A stretch of DNA of 64,000 bases, from positions 266,677 through 330,676 of the forward strand of contig BQXR01000001.1 of NCBI GenBank assembly GCA_033238645.1. Direction: 5' to 3'. The notes beneath the pieces are model-generated. The model saw only the letters and a list, made by a program, of their open reading frames with translations, made no database searches and was not told where the DNA came from. A program made the position numbers and the translations under genes. The DNA is from Thiomicrorhabdus sp033238645. GTDB lineage: Bacteria > Pseudomonadota > Gammaproteobacteria > Thiomicrospirales > Thiomicrospiraceae. Every line of letters begins with the position of its first letter. The stretch's first letter is position 1. This document shows, piece by piece, positions 42,951 to 51,579 of the stretch.

Positions 42951-43651
42951 TGGTTTGATAAGTCCAAGTAGTGATAACCGTACTCACCTTCCGTACAAAG
43001 CGTGGCTTGGTCTATTTGTAAATCGACGGCTTGTGAAAATAACGGGCCGTTGGTAACAACGGTATGAAACTCACCACCTTCTGCGCAGACATCAATATCC
43101 AGTGCTTCAAGCTCATGGATGGTGTCTAAATTAAACACTTGGCCTAAAAATTTAGCTGGGACTTTATCGGGTAATATAGAAATAATCGTCGCTTCAAAAC
43201 CCACTTCTACGAACTCTAAGACTAGCTGTTTATGATCTTGACACCACAAAGGAAACAGCGGTTTAACGCAAACTGATTGGCCTTGTTCTTCTTGCCAATC
43301 ACGATGGGCTTGTAGATCAATATCACCTAATACAATGTGGCTCATACCTAACTGTTTAAAGTGCTCTAACGCTTGCAGATAGTTCTGCTTGTATTCTGCT
43401 TTAGCTGTGGCTTGCGCTAATAAAGGTAAGTCCATTGCCTTTGCTTGTTGTTCTATAATCGATTTTGGTAGGTGGTGTGCTCGAGAGAGTTCACCACTCT
43501 CGTTCATCATGGTGAGCAGGCCTTGTGGCTGATGTTTTTCCAGCGACATTTTGTAGAGCGCTAAACAAGCATCTTTACCGCCGCTCCAAGAGCAGAAGAA
43601 GTTGACAGATTGTTGCGGTAATTTTTCTGGGATAGTGTGTATTGATGACAT
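42947..43651 (-). CDS. PP-loop ATP pyrophosphatase, Dph6/DUF71-like, in B12 operon
   Basis: The 234-residue protein has an N-type ATP pyrophosphatase PP-loop, FFCSWSGGKDACLALYKM, and MNESGELSRAHHLPKSIIEQQAKAM. It ends with the family region VFNLDTIHELEALDIDVCAEGGEFHTVVTNGPLF. In archaea and eukaryotes the Dph6/DUF71 family amidates diphthine. Bacteria have no diphthamide, and some bacterial members have been noted near cobalamin genes, with an unproven role in corrinoid amide chemistry. It overlaps the cobD-type gene by four bases and lies 14 bases after cobO, so it is clearly part of the operon. Confidence 0.85.
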   Translation of the reverse strand: MSSIHTIPEKLPQQSVNFFCSWSGGKDACLALYKMSLEKHQPQGLLTMMNESGELSRAHHLPKSIIEQQAKAMDLPLLAQATAKAEYKQNYLQALEHFKQLGMSHIVLGDIDLQAHRDWQEEQGQSVCVKPLFPLWCQDHKQLVLEFVEVGFEATIISILPDKVPAKFLGQVFNLDTIHELEALDIDVCAEGGEFHTVVTNGPLFSQAVDLQIDQATLCTEGEYGYHYLDLSNQ

Positions 43652-43665
43652 AGCTTAAGGCCCCT

Positions 43666-44286
43666 TTATAAATCCACACCAATTTGCGCTTTAATGCCAG
43701 CTTTATAGGCGTGTTTTTCATCTTTAATCTCAGAGACTGTATCAGCCATTTCACGTAACTCTGCCTGTGCTGAACGACCTGTGACAACCACGTGTTGCAT
43801 AGCAGGGCGTGACTGAATGTCCTTTAACACCATCTGTTTATCAAGGTAGTCATAGCTTAAAAGATAGGTAAGCTCATCTAAGACAACTAGATCATAGCTT
43901 TCATCTGACAACATCTCTTGCGCTACTTTCCAGCCCGCTTGTGAGGTAGTAATATCTTGTTCACGGTTTTGCGTGTCCCAAGTAAAACCATCGCCTAGGA
44001 CATGCCAATCAACCCCTTCGTGTGAGCCAAAAAAGGCCTCTTCTCCTGTATCAGATCGGTTTTTAATAAACTGACAAACCCCCACCTTTAAACCATGACC
44101 TAGGGCACGTGCCACCATACCAAAAGCAGAGGTGGATTTGCCTTTGCCATTGCCTGTAATGACCAGTAGAAGACCTTTCTCATCGGTTGCCTTATCCATA
44201 GAGGCTTTGATCTGCGCCTGCTTACGTTCCATACGAACCTTGTGATAGTGGTTTTTCTGGTTATCTTCAGTGGTGCTTTTGGTCAT
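43666..44286 (-). CDS. cobO: Cob(I)yrinic acid a,c-diamide adenosyltransferase
   Basis: CobO/BtuR transfers the 5'-deoxyadenosyl group from ATP to cobalt of the corrinoid. The 206-residue protein has the modified P-loop LLLVITGNGKGKSTSAFGMVARALGHG, then FGSHEGVDWHVLGDGFTWDTQNREQD, VVLDELTYLLSYDYLD and VVVTGRSAQAELREMADTVSEIKDEKHAYKAGIKAQIGVD. An N-terminal basic segment (ERKQAQIKASMDKA) is typical. It lies between cobQ-bluB and the PP-loop gene. Confidence 0.96.
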   Translation of the reverse strand: MTKSTTEDNQKNHYHKVRMERKQAQIKASMDKATDEKGLLLVITGNGKGKSTSAFGMVARALGHGLKVGVCQFIKNRSDTGEEAFFGSHEGVDWHVLGDGFTWDTQNREQDITTSQAGWKVAQEMLSDESYDLVVLDELTYLLSYDYLDKQMVLKDIQSRPAMQHVVVTGRSAQAELREMADTVSEIKDEKHAYKAGIKAQIGVDL

Positions 44287-44351
44287 AGGGGTTACTCTTT
44301 ATAAATAATTTGTACTTATTATTGTTTTAAATGCTGAAAACTGATCACTGA

Positions 44352-46550
44352 CTACTGATGACCTGAATGTAGTTTATTCCAGCGGTTATAAAAGGTCACT
44401 TGTTCTACCGGTAGTGGCTTACGCCAATTGTCTCTTTCGAGCATAGGGATTTTATAAAATTCTGCTACATGCCCTAGGCAGAGAATGGCGATGGGTTTAC
44501 CACCATCCTCCTCGTTGTCTGTGGTTGGGATTTGTAATAATTCAGCCACCACTTTAGGATCAAATAGCGATACCCAACCCATACCAATGCCCTCTGCTCG
44601 TGCAGCTAAAGCCAAGTTTTGAATGGCACAGCCAACCGACGCGATATCCATCTCTGGTAGAGTACGTCTACCAAATATCTCTTGCGCGCGTTTATCAGAG
44701 AGAGAAATAACAATGACTTCGGCACACTCTAAAATACCTTCAACCTTGAGTTTCATAAACTCATCTTTACACTTGTTTAGAGCGGTTGCCGTGCGTAGGC
44801 GCTCTTTCTCAACCTCTTGATGCAGCTTGGTGCGTATTTCTTGATCACTGATGCGAATAAAACGCCATGGTTGCATTAGACCAACACTAGGAGCGTTATG
44901 TGCGGCAGCCAAAATACGATCTAACAGAGCAGGTTTAATTGGCTTATCTAAAAAGTGTCGCATATCACGACGTTGTTCAATCACTTGATAGACCGACTCT
45001 ATTTGATGGGGTAGAAAAGCGTGCTCTAGTGTTTTAGGTACGGCGACATCCTGTGCCGTTAAAATCTCGAACAATAGATCCATATTCAGGTTTTCTTCAA
45101 AGGTATTCGCCAAACGCTCTAACTGAGTCTCTCTGATCTGGTCAATATCTACCTGAGTATCAGGCTTAAATCCCGCCCAGCTCAGTAGCTTGTTAAGCGC
45201 TTTAGGTTGATCAAATAGACCATGTAGATAGCTGACGAGTATTTGATTGTCATCAGAGATGGCGCCCTCATTTATTCCGTTAGCCAATTTAATTGCTGCT
45301 GTTTCTGGCTGGCCAACCGTTTCACCTGCATGAATCTCATAGCCTGAAACCTGCACTACTTCAATTTTTGAGCGGGAGTCAGTTTGGCAAAGTAGTTGCC
45401 CTGTCACATTGGTGAGCTTCTTGTGTGGTTTAAGAGTTGTTTGATAGCTGAATAGACCCAAGCCTGCCTTTTGAGCTAGCTTTCCCTCTATTTGATCGGG
45501 ATCAAGAATCCATGCACCACACATCTGCAATCCGCCACAAATACCAATGAGTTTGCCGCCATAACGTAGGTGCTTTTGAATAGCCTTTTGCCAGCCTTGG
45601 CTTTTAAGCCAGCATAAATCAGCAATAACATTTTTACTGCCAGGCAGAATGATCAAATCAGCAGGGGGGATGGTTTGGTGAGTTCCCTCTTGATGTTTAA
45701 CATACTGAAAGTCAATTTCAGGATGAAGACGCAGTGGTTCAAAGTCAGTGTGGTTACTCATGTGCGGTAGTAGCGGCACTATGACTTTAAAGCAGGCCTT
45801 TTCGGTATCGACTTCTGAACTTGAAATCGCATCTTCAGCATCCAGATGCAAACCATGAAGGTAGGGTAGTACGCCGAGTACTGGTTTACCCGTCTGCTCT
45901 TCTAACCAAGTTAGTCCGTCTTCTAGCAGTTTAATATCTCCGCGAAAACGGTTAATCACAAAACCCTTAATTCGATTCTGTTCAGATTCAGAAAGGCATG
46001 CAAGGGTTCCAATCAGGTGGGCAAAGACACCGCCCTTATCAATATCAGCCACTAAGATCACTGGGCAATCGACTTGCTCAGCAAAGCCCATATTGGCGAT
46101 GTCATTTTCACGAAGATTAACTTCGGCTGGACTGCCTGCACCTTCGACTAAAATGGTTTGGTATTGTGATGATAAAATCTTAAAAGAGTCTAAAACTGCT
46201 TGGTTGGCTTTAGGTTTATAGTCGTGATAGTCCATAGCATTTAAATTACCTATGCTATGGCCTTGTAGAATAACTTGTGCGCCCGTATCACTATTGGGTT
46301 TAAGCAGTACGGGGTTCATATGCACAGAGAGAGGCACTTTGGCGGCCATGGCTTGTAGTGCTTGCGCACGTCCAATTTCACCACCGTCCTCTGTCACAGC
46401 GCTATTAAGCGCCATGTTTTGTGGTTTAAACGGCGCAACCGAGTGGCCTTGCCGTTGGAGTAACCGACACAAACCAGCTACTAAGGTACTTTTGCCTGCA
46501 TCGGATGTGCAGCCTTGAACCATTAAGCAGCTAGCTTGTGTCGTTTTCAT
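44352..46550 (-). CDS. Cobyric acid synthase fused to BluB
   Basis: The 732-residue product joins two enzymes. Residues 1 to about 495 are CobQ, the glutamine-dependent amidase of adenosylcobyrinic a,c-diamide. It has MVQGCTSDAGKSTLVAGLCRLL, FKPQNMALNSAVTEDGGEIGRAQ, GSPAEVNLRENDIANMGFA, the amidase cysteine in GKLIGICGGLQMCG and its histidine in YLHGLFDQP. From about residue 510, a BluB domain follows: QRRDMRHFLDKPI, AAHNAPSVGLMQPWRFIRI, GRRTLPEMDIASVGCAIQNL, GMGWVSLFDP. BluB makes dimethylbenzimidazole from FMNH2 and oxygen. Both parts look complete. It starts one base after the btuB stop. Confidence 0.92.
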   Translation of the reverse strand: MKTTQASCLMVQGCTSDAGKSTLVAGLCRLLQRQGHSVAPFKPQNMALNSAVTEDGGEIGRAQALQAMAAKVPLSVHMNPVLLKPNSDTGAQVILQGHSIGNLNAMDYHDYKPKANQAVLDSFKILSSQYQTILVEGAGSPAEVNLRENDIANMGFAEQVDCPVILVADIDKGGVFAHLIGTLACLSESEQNRIKGFVINRFRGDIKLLEDGLTWLEEQTGKPVLGVLPYLHGLHLDAEDAISSSEVDTEKACFKVIVPLLPHMSNHTDFEPLRLHPEIDFQYVKHQEGTHQTIPPADLIILPGSKNVIADLCWLKSQGWQKAIQKHLRYGGKLIGICGGLQMCGAWILDPDQIEGKLAQKAGLGLFSYQTTLKPHKKLTNVTGQLLCQTDSRSKIEVVQVSGYEIHAGETVGQPETAAIKLANGINEGAISDDNQILVSYLHGLFDQPKALNKLLSWAGFKPDTQVDIDQIRETQLERLANTFEENLNMDLLFEILTAQDVAVPKTLEHAFLPHQIESVYQVIEQRRDMRHFLDKPIKPALLDRILAAAHNAPSVGLMQPWRFIRISDQEIRTKLHQEVEKERLRTATALNKCKDEFMKLKVEGILECAEVIVISLSDKRAQEIFGRRTLPEMDIASVGCAIQNLALAARAEGIGMGWVSLFDPKVVAELLQIPTTDNEEDGGKPIAILCLGHVAEFYKIPMLERDNWRKPLPVEQVTFYNRWNKLHSGHQ
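45662..45669 (+). repeat. Short G-tract motif opposite cobQ-bluB
   Basis: CAGCAG with six Gs in total. It is on the plus strand, opposite the gene. It is a shorter member of the set. Confidence 0.45.
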
Positions 46551-48362
46551 TTAGAGTTTACCTTGTAAACCGATATATAGCTGTGTACCACCATTTGAGT
46601 AAACATTGGCTGGTGTAACATTATCAGCCTGATACGTCGCAACGGCATGAGTGTAATCTTCGTTTAGTATGTTTAGGATATTGGCATAAACCGTTAAGTT
46701 TTGGGTCGCTTCATAGTTGAGGTTTAAGTCAGTTACAAAGTATTCTCCAGTTTGAGCACCCGCTTGATTTGCTTTATCGTACATCGTACCAACATAGCGT
46801 GTATTAACCCCAATCTCAAGTTTATCGAAGCCATCATAACTTAGGTTTAAAGCAGCAGTTTGTTCAGCTCTGCGAGCTAACCACTCACTGTTATCATCCT
46901 TAGCGGAGCCTTGATAGAGGCTCAATGCTACGTTGGTATTTAGAGTGTCTAAATAGCGATGATAAGCGGCTTCAATTCCTTCAAATTTTGAAGTACCCAC
47001 TAAATTTTCATAGTAGTCGGCAGGATAGGTGCCGCCATACTGGATTAGGTTCTTTGTATTACTCTGATAATAACTTAACTCAAGCCCGTAAGCACCAATA
47101 GAGAGATCAAACCCTTGGGTCTCTTCTGGCTGTAAGTTGTTCGTAGCGCCATAAGTCAGTTGAAATAGGGTAGGCGCGTTATAAGCACTACCGACATTAG
47201 CACTGATATAAAGATCATCTGTAAAGTAGTTTTTAATCCCTAATTTTCCCGTTACCTTATTATCAAACTGATTATATAAATCACTACGAATAGACTCTGT
47301 AATGATTAATTTTTTGTTATTAAATTGGTTGGTGTTACTTAGTCCTATGCCACTGTTGTGGTAGTTCTCATTGTTGGCTGAGTTGACAAACTGAGTTGCA
47401 CTGGCGATAAATCCAAGAGACTGATCTGCTGCGTAGCTGTAGCCACCTTTAATACCGTAGTTATTAATTAAGGCATCTTTATATTGAGTGATCTTATTTT
47501 GAGAGATAAATAGCGTACTTTCAAATGCCTCTTTAGTATAGAGATACTGTAGTTTTCTCAGCGTATTCTGATAGGTTGAACTGACAACCTTGTCTGGGTC
47601 ACTGGTATAGTCGTAATCGGTTAGTCCATTGGCGGTTTTAACTAAAAGTTCTACACGATGTTTTTTTGAGATATTAATACCCATATTCAAAGAGAAGTCA
47701 GTCTGGATAAAAGAGTCGTTCTCAAAATCATCATGGTTAGTTTCGTAGATTTTAACGGCACTAAAACCATTAGAACTTAGCTCTGAGAAACCAACAGAAA
47801 AATCACCTTCCTGTGTAGCAGAAGATAAATTAACCGCCAGTTTTTTATGACCAAAAGAACCTGTTTCAGCGGTAACAGATCCTTGTGTTCCCAACTGGGC
47901 TTGTTTGGTAATAATGTTGATAACACCTGCTGATGCATTTGCGCCCCAAATACCAGATTGTGGGCCTTTCAATACTTCAATTCGTTCAACGTTGCTAAGT
48001 AAGAGATTCCCCATAATTGCACCACCCGTTCCCATGGTGTTGGTCATCTCGGTACCGTTGATTAAGACAAGTAGACTTTGATTCGATTGACCACGAACTT
48101 GAACTGACGTTGAGGTGCCTAAACCACCATTGCGAACGATATTAATCCCTGCAATTGAACGTAGGGCATCATCTATAGTTCGAAAGTGGTTTGCATCAAT
48201 CTCTTCAGAGGTAATGATGGTGCTATTGGCAGTTACTGAATGGCTTGTCTGTTGAATGTGATTCGCGGTTACGTAGACACGGTCTAACTCTGTACTAACT
48301 GCTAATGTAGTGGTACTGCTCAGTGTGGTTAAAATTGCCACTGATAATTTTGAAAGTTTCAT
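46551..48362 (-). CDS. btuB: TonB-dependent cobalamin receptor, BtuB-like
   Basis: BtuB imports corrinoids through the outer membrane with TonB energy. The 603-residue protein has a signal peptide (LSVAILTTLSSTTTLAVS) and a TonB box-like DRVYVTAN. The plug domain follows, with GINIVRNGGLGTSTSVQVRG, VLINGTEMTNTMGTGG, VERIEVLKGPQSGIWGANASAGVINIITK. The C terminus is a beta barrel. AAGGAAA lies about 5 bases before the ATG. A cobalamin riboswitch lies in the leader, which confirms the substrate. It is the first gene of the operon. Confidence 0.93.
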   Translation of the reverse strand: MKLSKLSVAILTTLSSTTTLAVSTELDRVYVTANHIQQTSHSVTANSTIITSEEIDANHFRTIDDALRSIAGINIVRNGGLGTSTSVQVRGQSNQSLLVLINGTEMTNTMGTGGAIMGNLLLSNVERIEVLKGPQSGIWGANASAGVINIITKQAQLGTQGSVTAETGSFGHKKLAVNLSSATQEGDFSVGFSELSSNGFSAVKIYETNHDDFENDSFIQTDFSLNMGINISKKHRVELLVKTANGLTDYDYTSDPDKVVSSTYQNTLRKLQYLYTKEAFESTLFISQNKITQYKDALINNYGIKGGYSYAADQSLGFIASATQFVNSANNENYHNSGIGLSNTNQFNNKKLIITESIRSDLYNQFDNKVTGKLGIKNYFTDDLYISANVGSAYNAPTLFQLTYGATNNLQPEETQGFDLSIGAYGLELSYYQSNTKNLIQYGGTYPADYYENLVGTSKFEGIEAAYHRYLDTLNTNVALSLYQGSAKDDNSEWLARRAEQTAALNLSYDGFDKLEIGVNTRYVGTMYDKANQAGAQTGEYFVTDLNLNYEATQNLTVYANILNILNEDYTHAVATYQADNVTPANVYSNGGTQLYIGLQGKL

Positions 48363-48408
48363 GATTTTCCTTCGTAATAAGTAAAGAATTACAAAGGCAA
48401 ACGGACTT

Positions 48409-48420
48409 TGAGCAGGGGGG
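48409..48420 (+). repeat. G-tract motif in btuB leader, hairpin form
   Basis: TGAGCA plus six Gs is followed by CTGCT, so AGCAG and CTGCT can pair around a G loop (48411-48425). It lies between the riboswitch and the btuB start. Confidence 0.65.
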
Positions 48421-48510
48421 CTGCTAAAAGTTACAAGATAAATTTTTGAGGCTTATCTTCCGTATTGCCCGCCGCAATCGGTCGAGAGAAAGAGCTACTA
48501 TTTTTTAAGC

Positions 48511-48665
48511 AGATCCTTCTCAGGGTCTTCAGGCCGGTATCCGGGCTTAAGAGCCGTTCACAAACGCCTTCTCAGAACATAAATGTTCCAATGGCAGAAG
48601 TTTGATCTTCTCTATCACCGTTGCGGGGGCAGCACTCGATTTGAACGAGTTTCCCGTTTAACACA
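48511..48665 (-). promoter_or_regulatory. Cobalamin riboswitch
   Basis: Read on the minus strand, the leader has the conserved B12 box GCTGCCCCCGCAACGG (48633-48618). About 70 bases later comes GCCCGGATACCGGCCTGAA (48546-48528), the paired closing element of the AdoCbl aptamer. A GGGAAACTCGTTCAAATCGAG arm precedes the B12 box, as in known cobalamin riboswitches. The btuB start lies about 150 bases further on. AdoCbl binding would be expected to repress btuB and the genes after it. Confidence 0.95.
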
Positions 48666-49095
48666 TACTTTAAAGTTTTATTTTTAAAAGTACGAGCACC
48701 TGAAAAGGGGGGATTCTACGAGCTAAATAAGATAACTGCAAGTTAATTGTGAGTAGGTCAATAGGAGATTGATTTTTCTACCTAATCATCTCCAAAAGAA
48801 GAGATGATTGTTTCATGATTTAAGATGCCTCGTTTAGGTAAATGAAGATGGTATTAACAATTTTGATCGTAGATATAAGAATATTGATTATTACTAATTG
48901 TTTAGTTAGATTTGTTGTCTAGGTATCTTTTGTAGGCGTTTATAGCTCATTACGTATACCTGCTGAAGTTCATGGGTGTGTACTTATACTTGTTCATATT
49001 GCAAGTGCAGTAGATACTATCAACAAAAGTAAAAGAGTTGATCGTAAAAAAGGCTCTAATTTAAATAATGATGTAATTTATATCTGGAGTCTGAT

Positions 49096-51429
49096 ATGAC
49101 TATAAAACGTAGCATGATTACAATTTCTCTCTTTGTCGTAATGCTTGGCACTCTGAGTCTGTTCGCTTTGAACTATTCACTTGAAAAAGTACAAGCTTTA
49201 AAGGGTGGTCAAGTCATGCTCTCCGATATTGGTAGTGGGGTTTTAATGTTAAGACGCCATGAAAAAGACTTTTTAATGCGTAAAAACCTTAAATATACAG
49301 AGAAATTTACAGCCACTATAGAAGATACGCAGCAGAAGGTAGACCAGCTAGAGCAGTTGATTATTCGAGAAAATGGTAAAGACTACAATTTGAATACTTT
49401 ACGGGACGTTTTACAAAATTATCAGGATTCATTTAATAAATTGGTTAAAACTTACCAAACAGCAGGTCTCAGTGAAAAGGTAGGTTTGCAAGGAGATTTA
49501 AGGTCTGCGGTTCATGAAATTGAGAGCAAGCTGAAGAAGATCAACAATGCTGAGTTGTTTAGGGATGTTTTAATGTTAAGACGACGTGAGAAGGACTTTC
49601 TACTTCGATTTGATATGAAGTATCTGCAAAAGTTTAATAAAGATGCTATTAAACTGGAAAATACACTCCATCTTTCAAATGTGAGTAGAGCAGATAAAGC
49701 AGAAATAATAGCATTGTTACTAAACTACAAAAGTAGTTTTCATGCCATGATTAGTAACTACGTGATTGCTGGTTTGGATAGTAACTCAGGAATTCAAGGT
49801 GAGATGAGAGCGACTATCCACCAAGCAGATAGCGCCTTAGAAGAGACTAAGGTTAAGGTATCTGGAATTATAGACCAACGTATTGGATTCCTTACTATGG
49901 TAACAGATGTTATTGTCATTGCTTTGGCACTGTTAACACTGTTTGCTTCAGCACTGGTTTCTAAAAAGGTTATACGTTCGGTTGGTATGTTAAAAAGTGC
50001 TATTACCAAAGTAAATGAGAGTAGTGATTTTAGTTTACGATCTCACTATAAAGGCAAAGATGAAATTGGTGAGATTAGTGATGGTTTTAATAGTTTAATG
50101 GCCAATTTACAGACAGCGATTAAAGATAGTAACCATGTTGTTAATGCCATCTCTGAAGGGGACTTTAGTCAGCGTATTACAGCGGACCTATTAGGCGATC
50201 TTCTTGTGTTAAAACAAGGGGTAAATGGTAGTACTGAAAGTGTTGAGTTTATGATGACAGAGCTTCGTGGGATTATGACAGCCCTTAATAATGGTGAATT
50301 TAATGCTCAGATGGATGAAAGAGTACCAGAGGATTTCCGACATGTAGTTGATAGTGCCATGCAAAATCTGCATAACTCCATTAGAGGTATTGTTAATGTG
50401 ATGGAGTCTATGAAACAAGGACAATATGATCAGCGTATTAATATTGCAGTAAAAGGCGATCTAAACCTATTAAAAGAGGGGGTTAACCAGTCGATAGAGT
50501 CTTTAGATGGAGCCATTAAAGAGATCAGTCAAGTGGTTATTGCACAGGCAAATGGTGACTTGAATCAATCTATTACCACAACCTACCCAGGTCAACTAAA
50601 AGGCTTAACTGAAGCAGTGAATAGTACAGCGAGTAAATTAAAGCAGGTCATAGAGCAGGTGAACCAAACCGCAAATGCAGTGGGTACAACCGCTGATAGT
50701 GTCTCCCAAGGCGCAAATGAGTTAAGTGAGCAGATTCAAAAACAGGCCACAGCCATAGAGCAGAGTTCGGCCTCTGTGGATAAGATGAATATATCGGTAC
50801 AAAATAGTACAGAAAATGCTAGCCAAGCTTACCATGCAATAAAAGAGGTAAAAATGAAGGCGGAAGATGGGGGGATGGTTATGCAAGAGACGATTGCTGC
50901 CATGGCTGAGATTCAGGAGTCAAGTCTCAAAATATCTGAGATCGTTACTATTATCGATGGGATCGCTTTCCAGACCAACTTATTAGCACTTAACGCGGCT
51001 GTAGAAGCGGCAAGAGCAGGTGAGTCAGGGCGAGGTTTTGCGGTTGTTGCTGGTGAGGTTCGTACTTTGGCCCAAAAATCCGCTGATGCTGCAAAAGATA
51101 TTAAAGGCTTAATTGATGAGAGTGTTAGTCGTATTGATCATGGAACACACCTCGCTTCTGAGTCGGGAGAAGTATTGGGCAGTATCACAGGTTCGGTACA
51201 GTCAGTCACAGAAATGATTGATCACATTACCGTTGCATCAACAGAAAATTCTGAAGGTATCACACAGGTTCATCATGCAATTACACAAATTGATCAAGCG
51301 ATACAACAGAATGCTATTTTAGTACAGGAGACCAGTGAATCTACCGATTATATGCAACAACAGGCTGATAATTTGAAAGAGAATATTAGCTTCTTTAAGG
51401 TCAATCATGCCCTTGCAAAAGTTGATTAA
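49096..51429 (+). CDS. Chemoreceptor with HBM sensor domain
   Basis: This 777-residue methyl-accepting chemotaxis protein has a first membrane helix (about 9-28). The periplasmic helical bimodular (HBM) domain follows, with the diagnostic pair MLRRHEKDFLMRKNLKY and MLRRREKDFLLRFDMKY. A second helix lies near 268-292. HAMP and several HAMP-like repeats follow: GDFSQRI, GEFNAQM, GQYDQRI, GDLNQSI. The signalling tip is IVDGIAFQTNLLALNAAVEAARAGESGRGFAVVAGEVRTLAQ-type. HBM receptors such as McpS sense organic acids such as TCA intermediates. The ligand here is unknown. There is no C-terminal tether pentapeptide. Confidence 0.93.
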   Translation: MTIKRSMITISLFVVMLGTLSLFALNYSLEKVQALKGGQVMLSDIGSGVLMLRRHEKDFLMRKNLKYTEKFTATIEDTQQKVDQLEQLIIRENGKDYNLNTLRDVLQNYQDSFNKLVKTYQTAGLSEKVGLQGDLRSAVHEIESKLKKINNAELFRDVLMLRRREKDFLLRFDMKYLQKFNKDAIKLENTLHLSNVSRADKAEIIALLLNYKSSFHAMISNYVIAGLDSNSGIQGEMRATIHQADSALEETKVKVSGIIDQRIGFLTMVTDVIVIALALLTLFASALVSKKVIRSVGMLKSAITKVNESSDFSLRSHYKGKDEIGEISDGFNSLMANLQTAIKDSNHVVNAISEGDFSQRITADLLGDLLVLKQGVNGSTESVEFMMTELRGIMTALNNGEFNAQMDERVPEDFRHVVDSAMQNLHNSIRGIVNVMESMKQGQYDQRINIAVKGDLNLLKEGVNQSIESLDGAIKEISQVVIAQANGDLNQSITTTYPGQLKGLTEAVNSTASKLKQVIEQVNQTANAVGTTADSVSQGANELSEQIQKQATAIEQSSASVDKMNISVQNSTENASQAYHAIKEVKMKAEDGGMVMQETIAAMAEIQESSLKISEIVTIIDGIAFQTNLLALNAAVEAARAGESGRGFAVVAGEVRTLAQKSADAAKDIKGLIDESVSRIDHGTHLASESGEVLGSITGSVQSVTEMIDHITVASTENSEGITQVHHAITQIDQAIQQNAILVQETSESTDYMQQQADNLKENISFFKVNHALAKVD

Positions 51430-51579
51430 TCTGATTGACAGTACTGTTTGTATTTACCATGCCGTAAGTAGTTTTATCCTTACTGTTTAGAATAGATATA
51501 ATGTGTGGCTTGTAACTTTAGGAGAGTTTTTTGTCACGCAACATTCGGGTAAGGTTCTATGTCTGTGTTAAATAGTAGC

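Larger units (their letters stand above)
48363..49095. other. Divergent control region between btuB and the HBM chemoreceptor
   Basis: The 733 bases hold the btuB leader with the riboswitch and a G-tract motif. A further 375 AT-rich bases (48721-49095) upstream of the chemoreceptor gene probably carry promoters for both directions. I see no gene in them. Confidence 0.6.
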
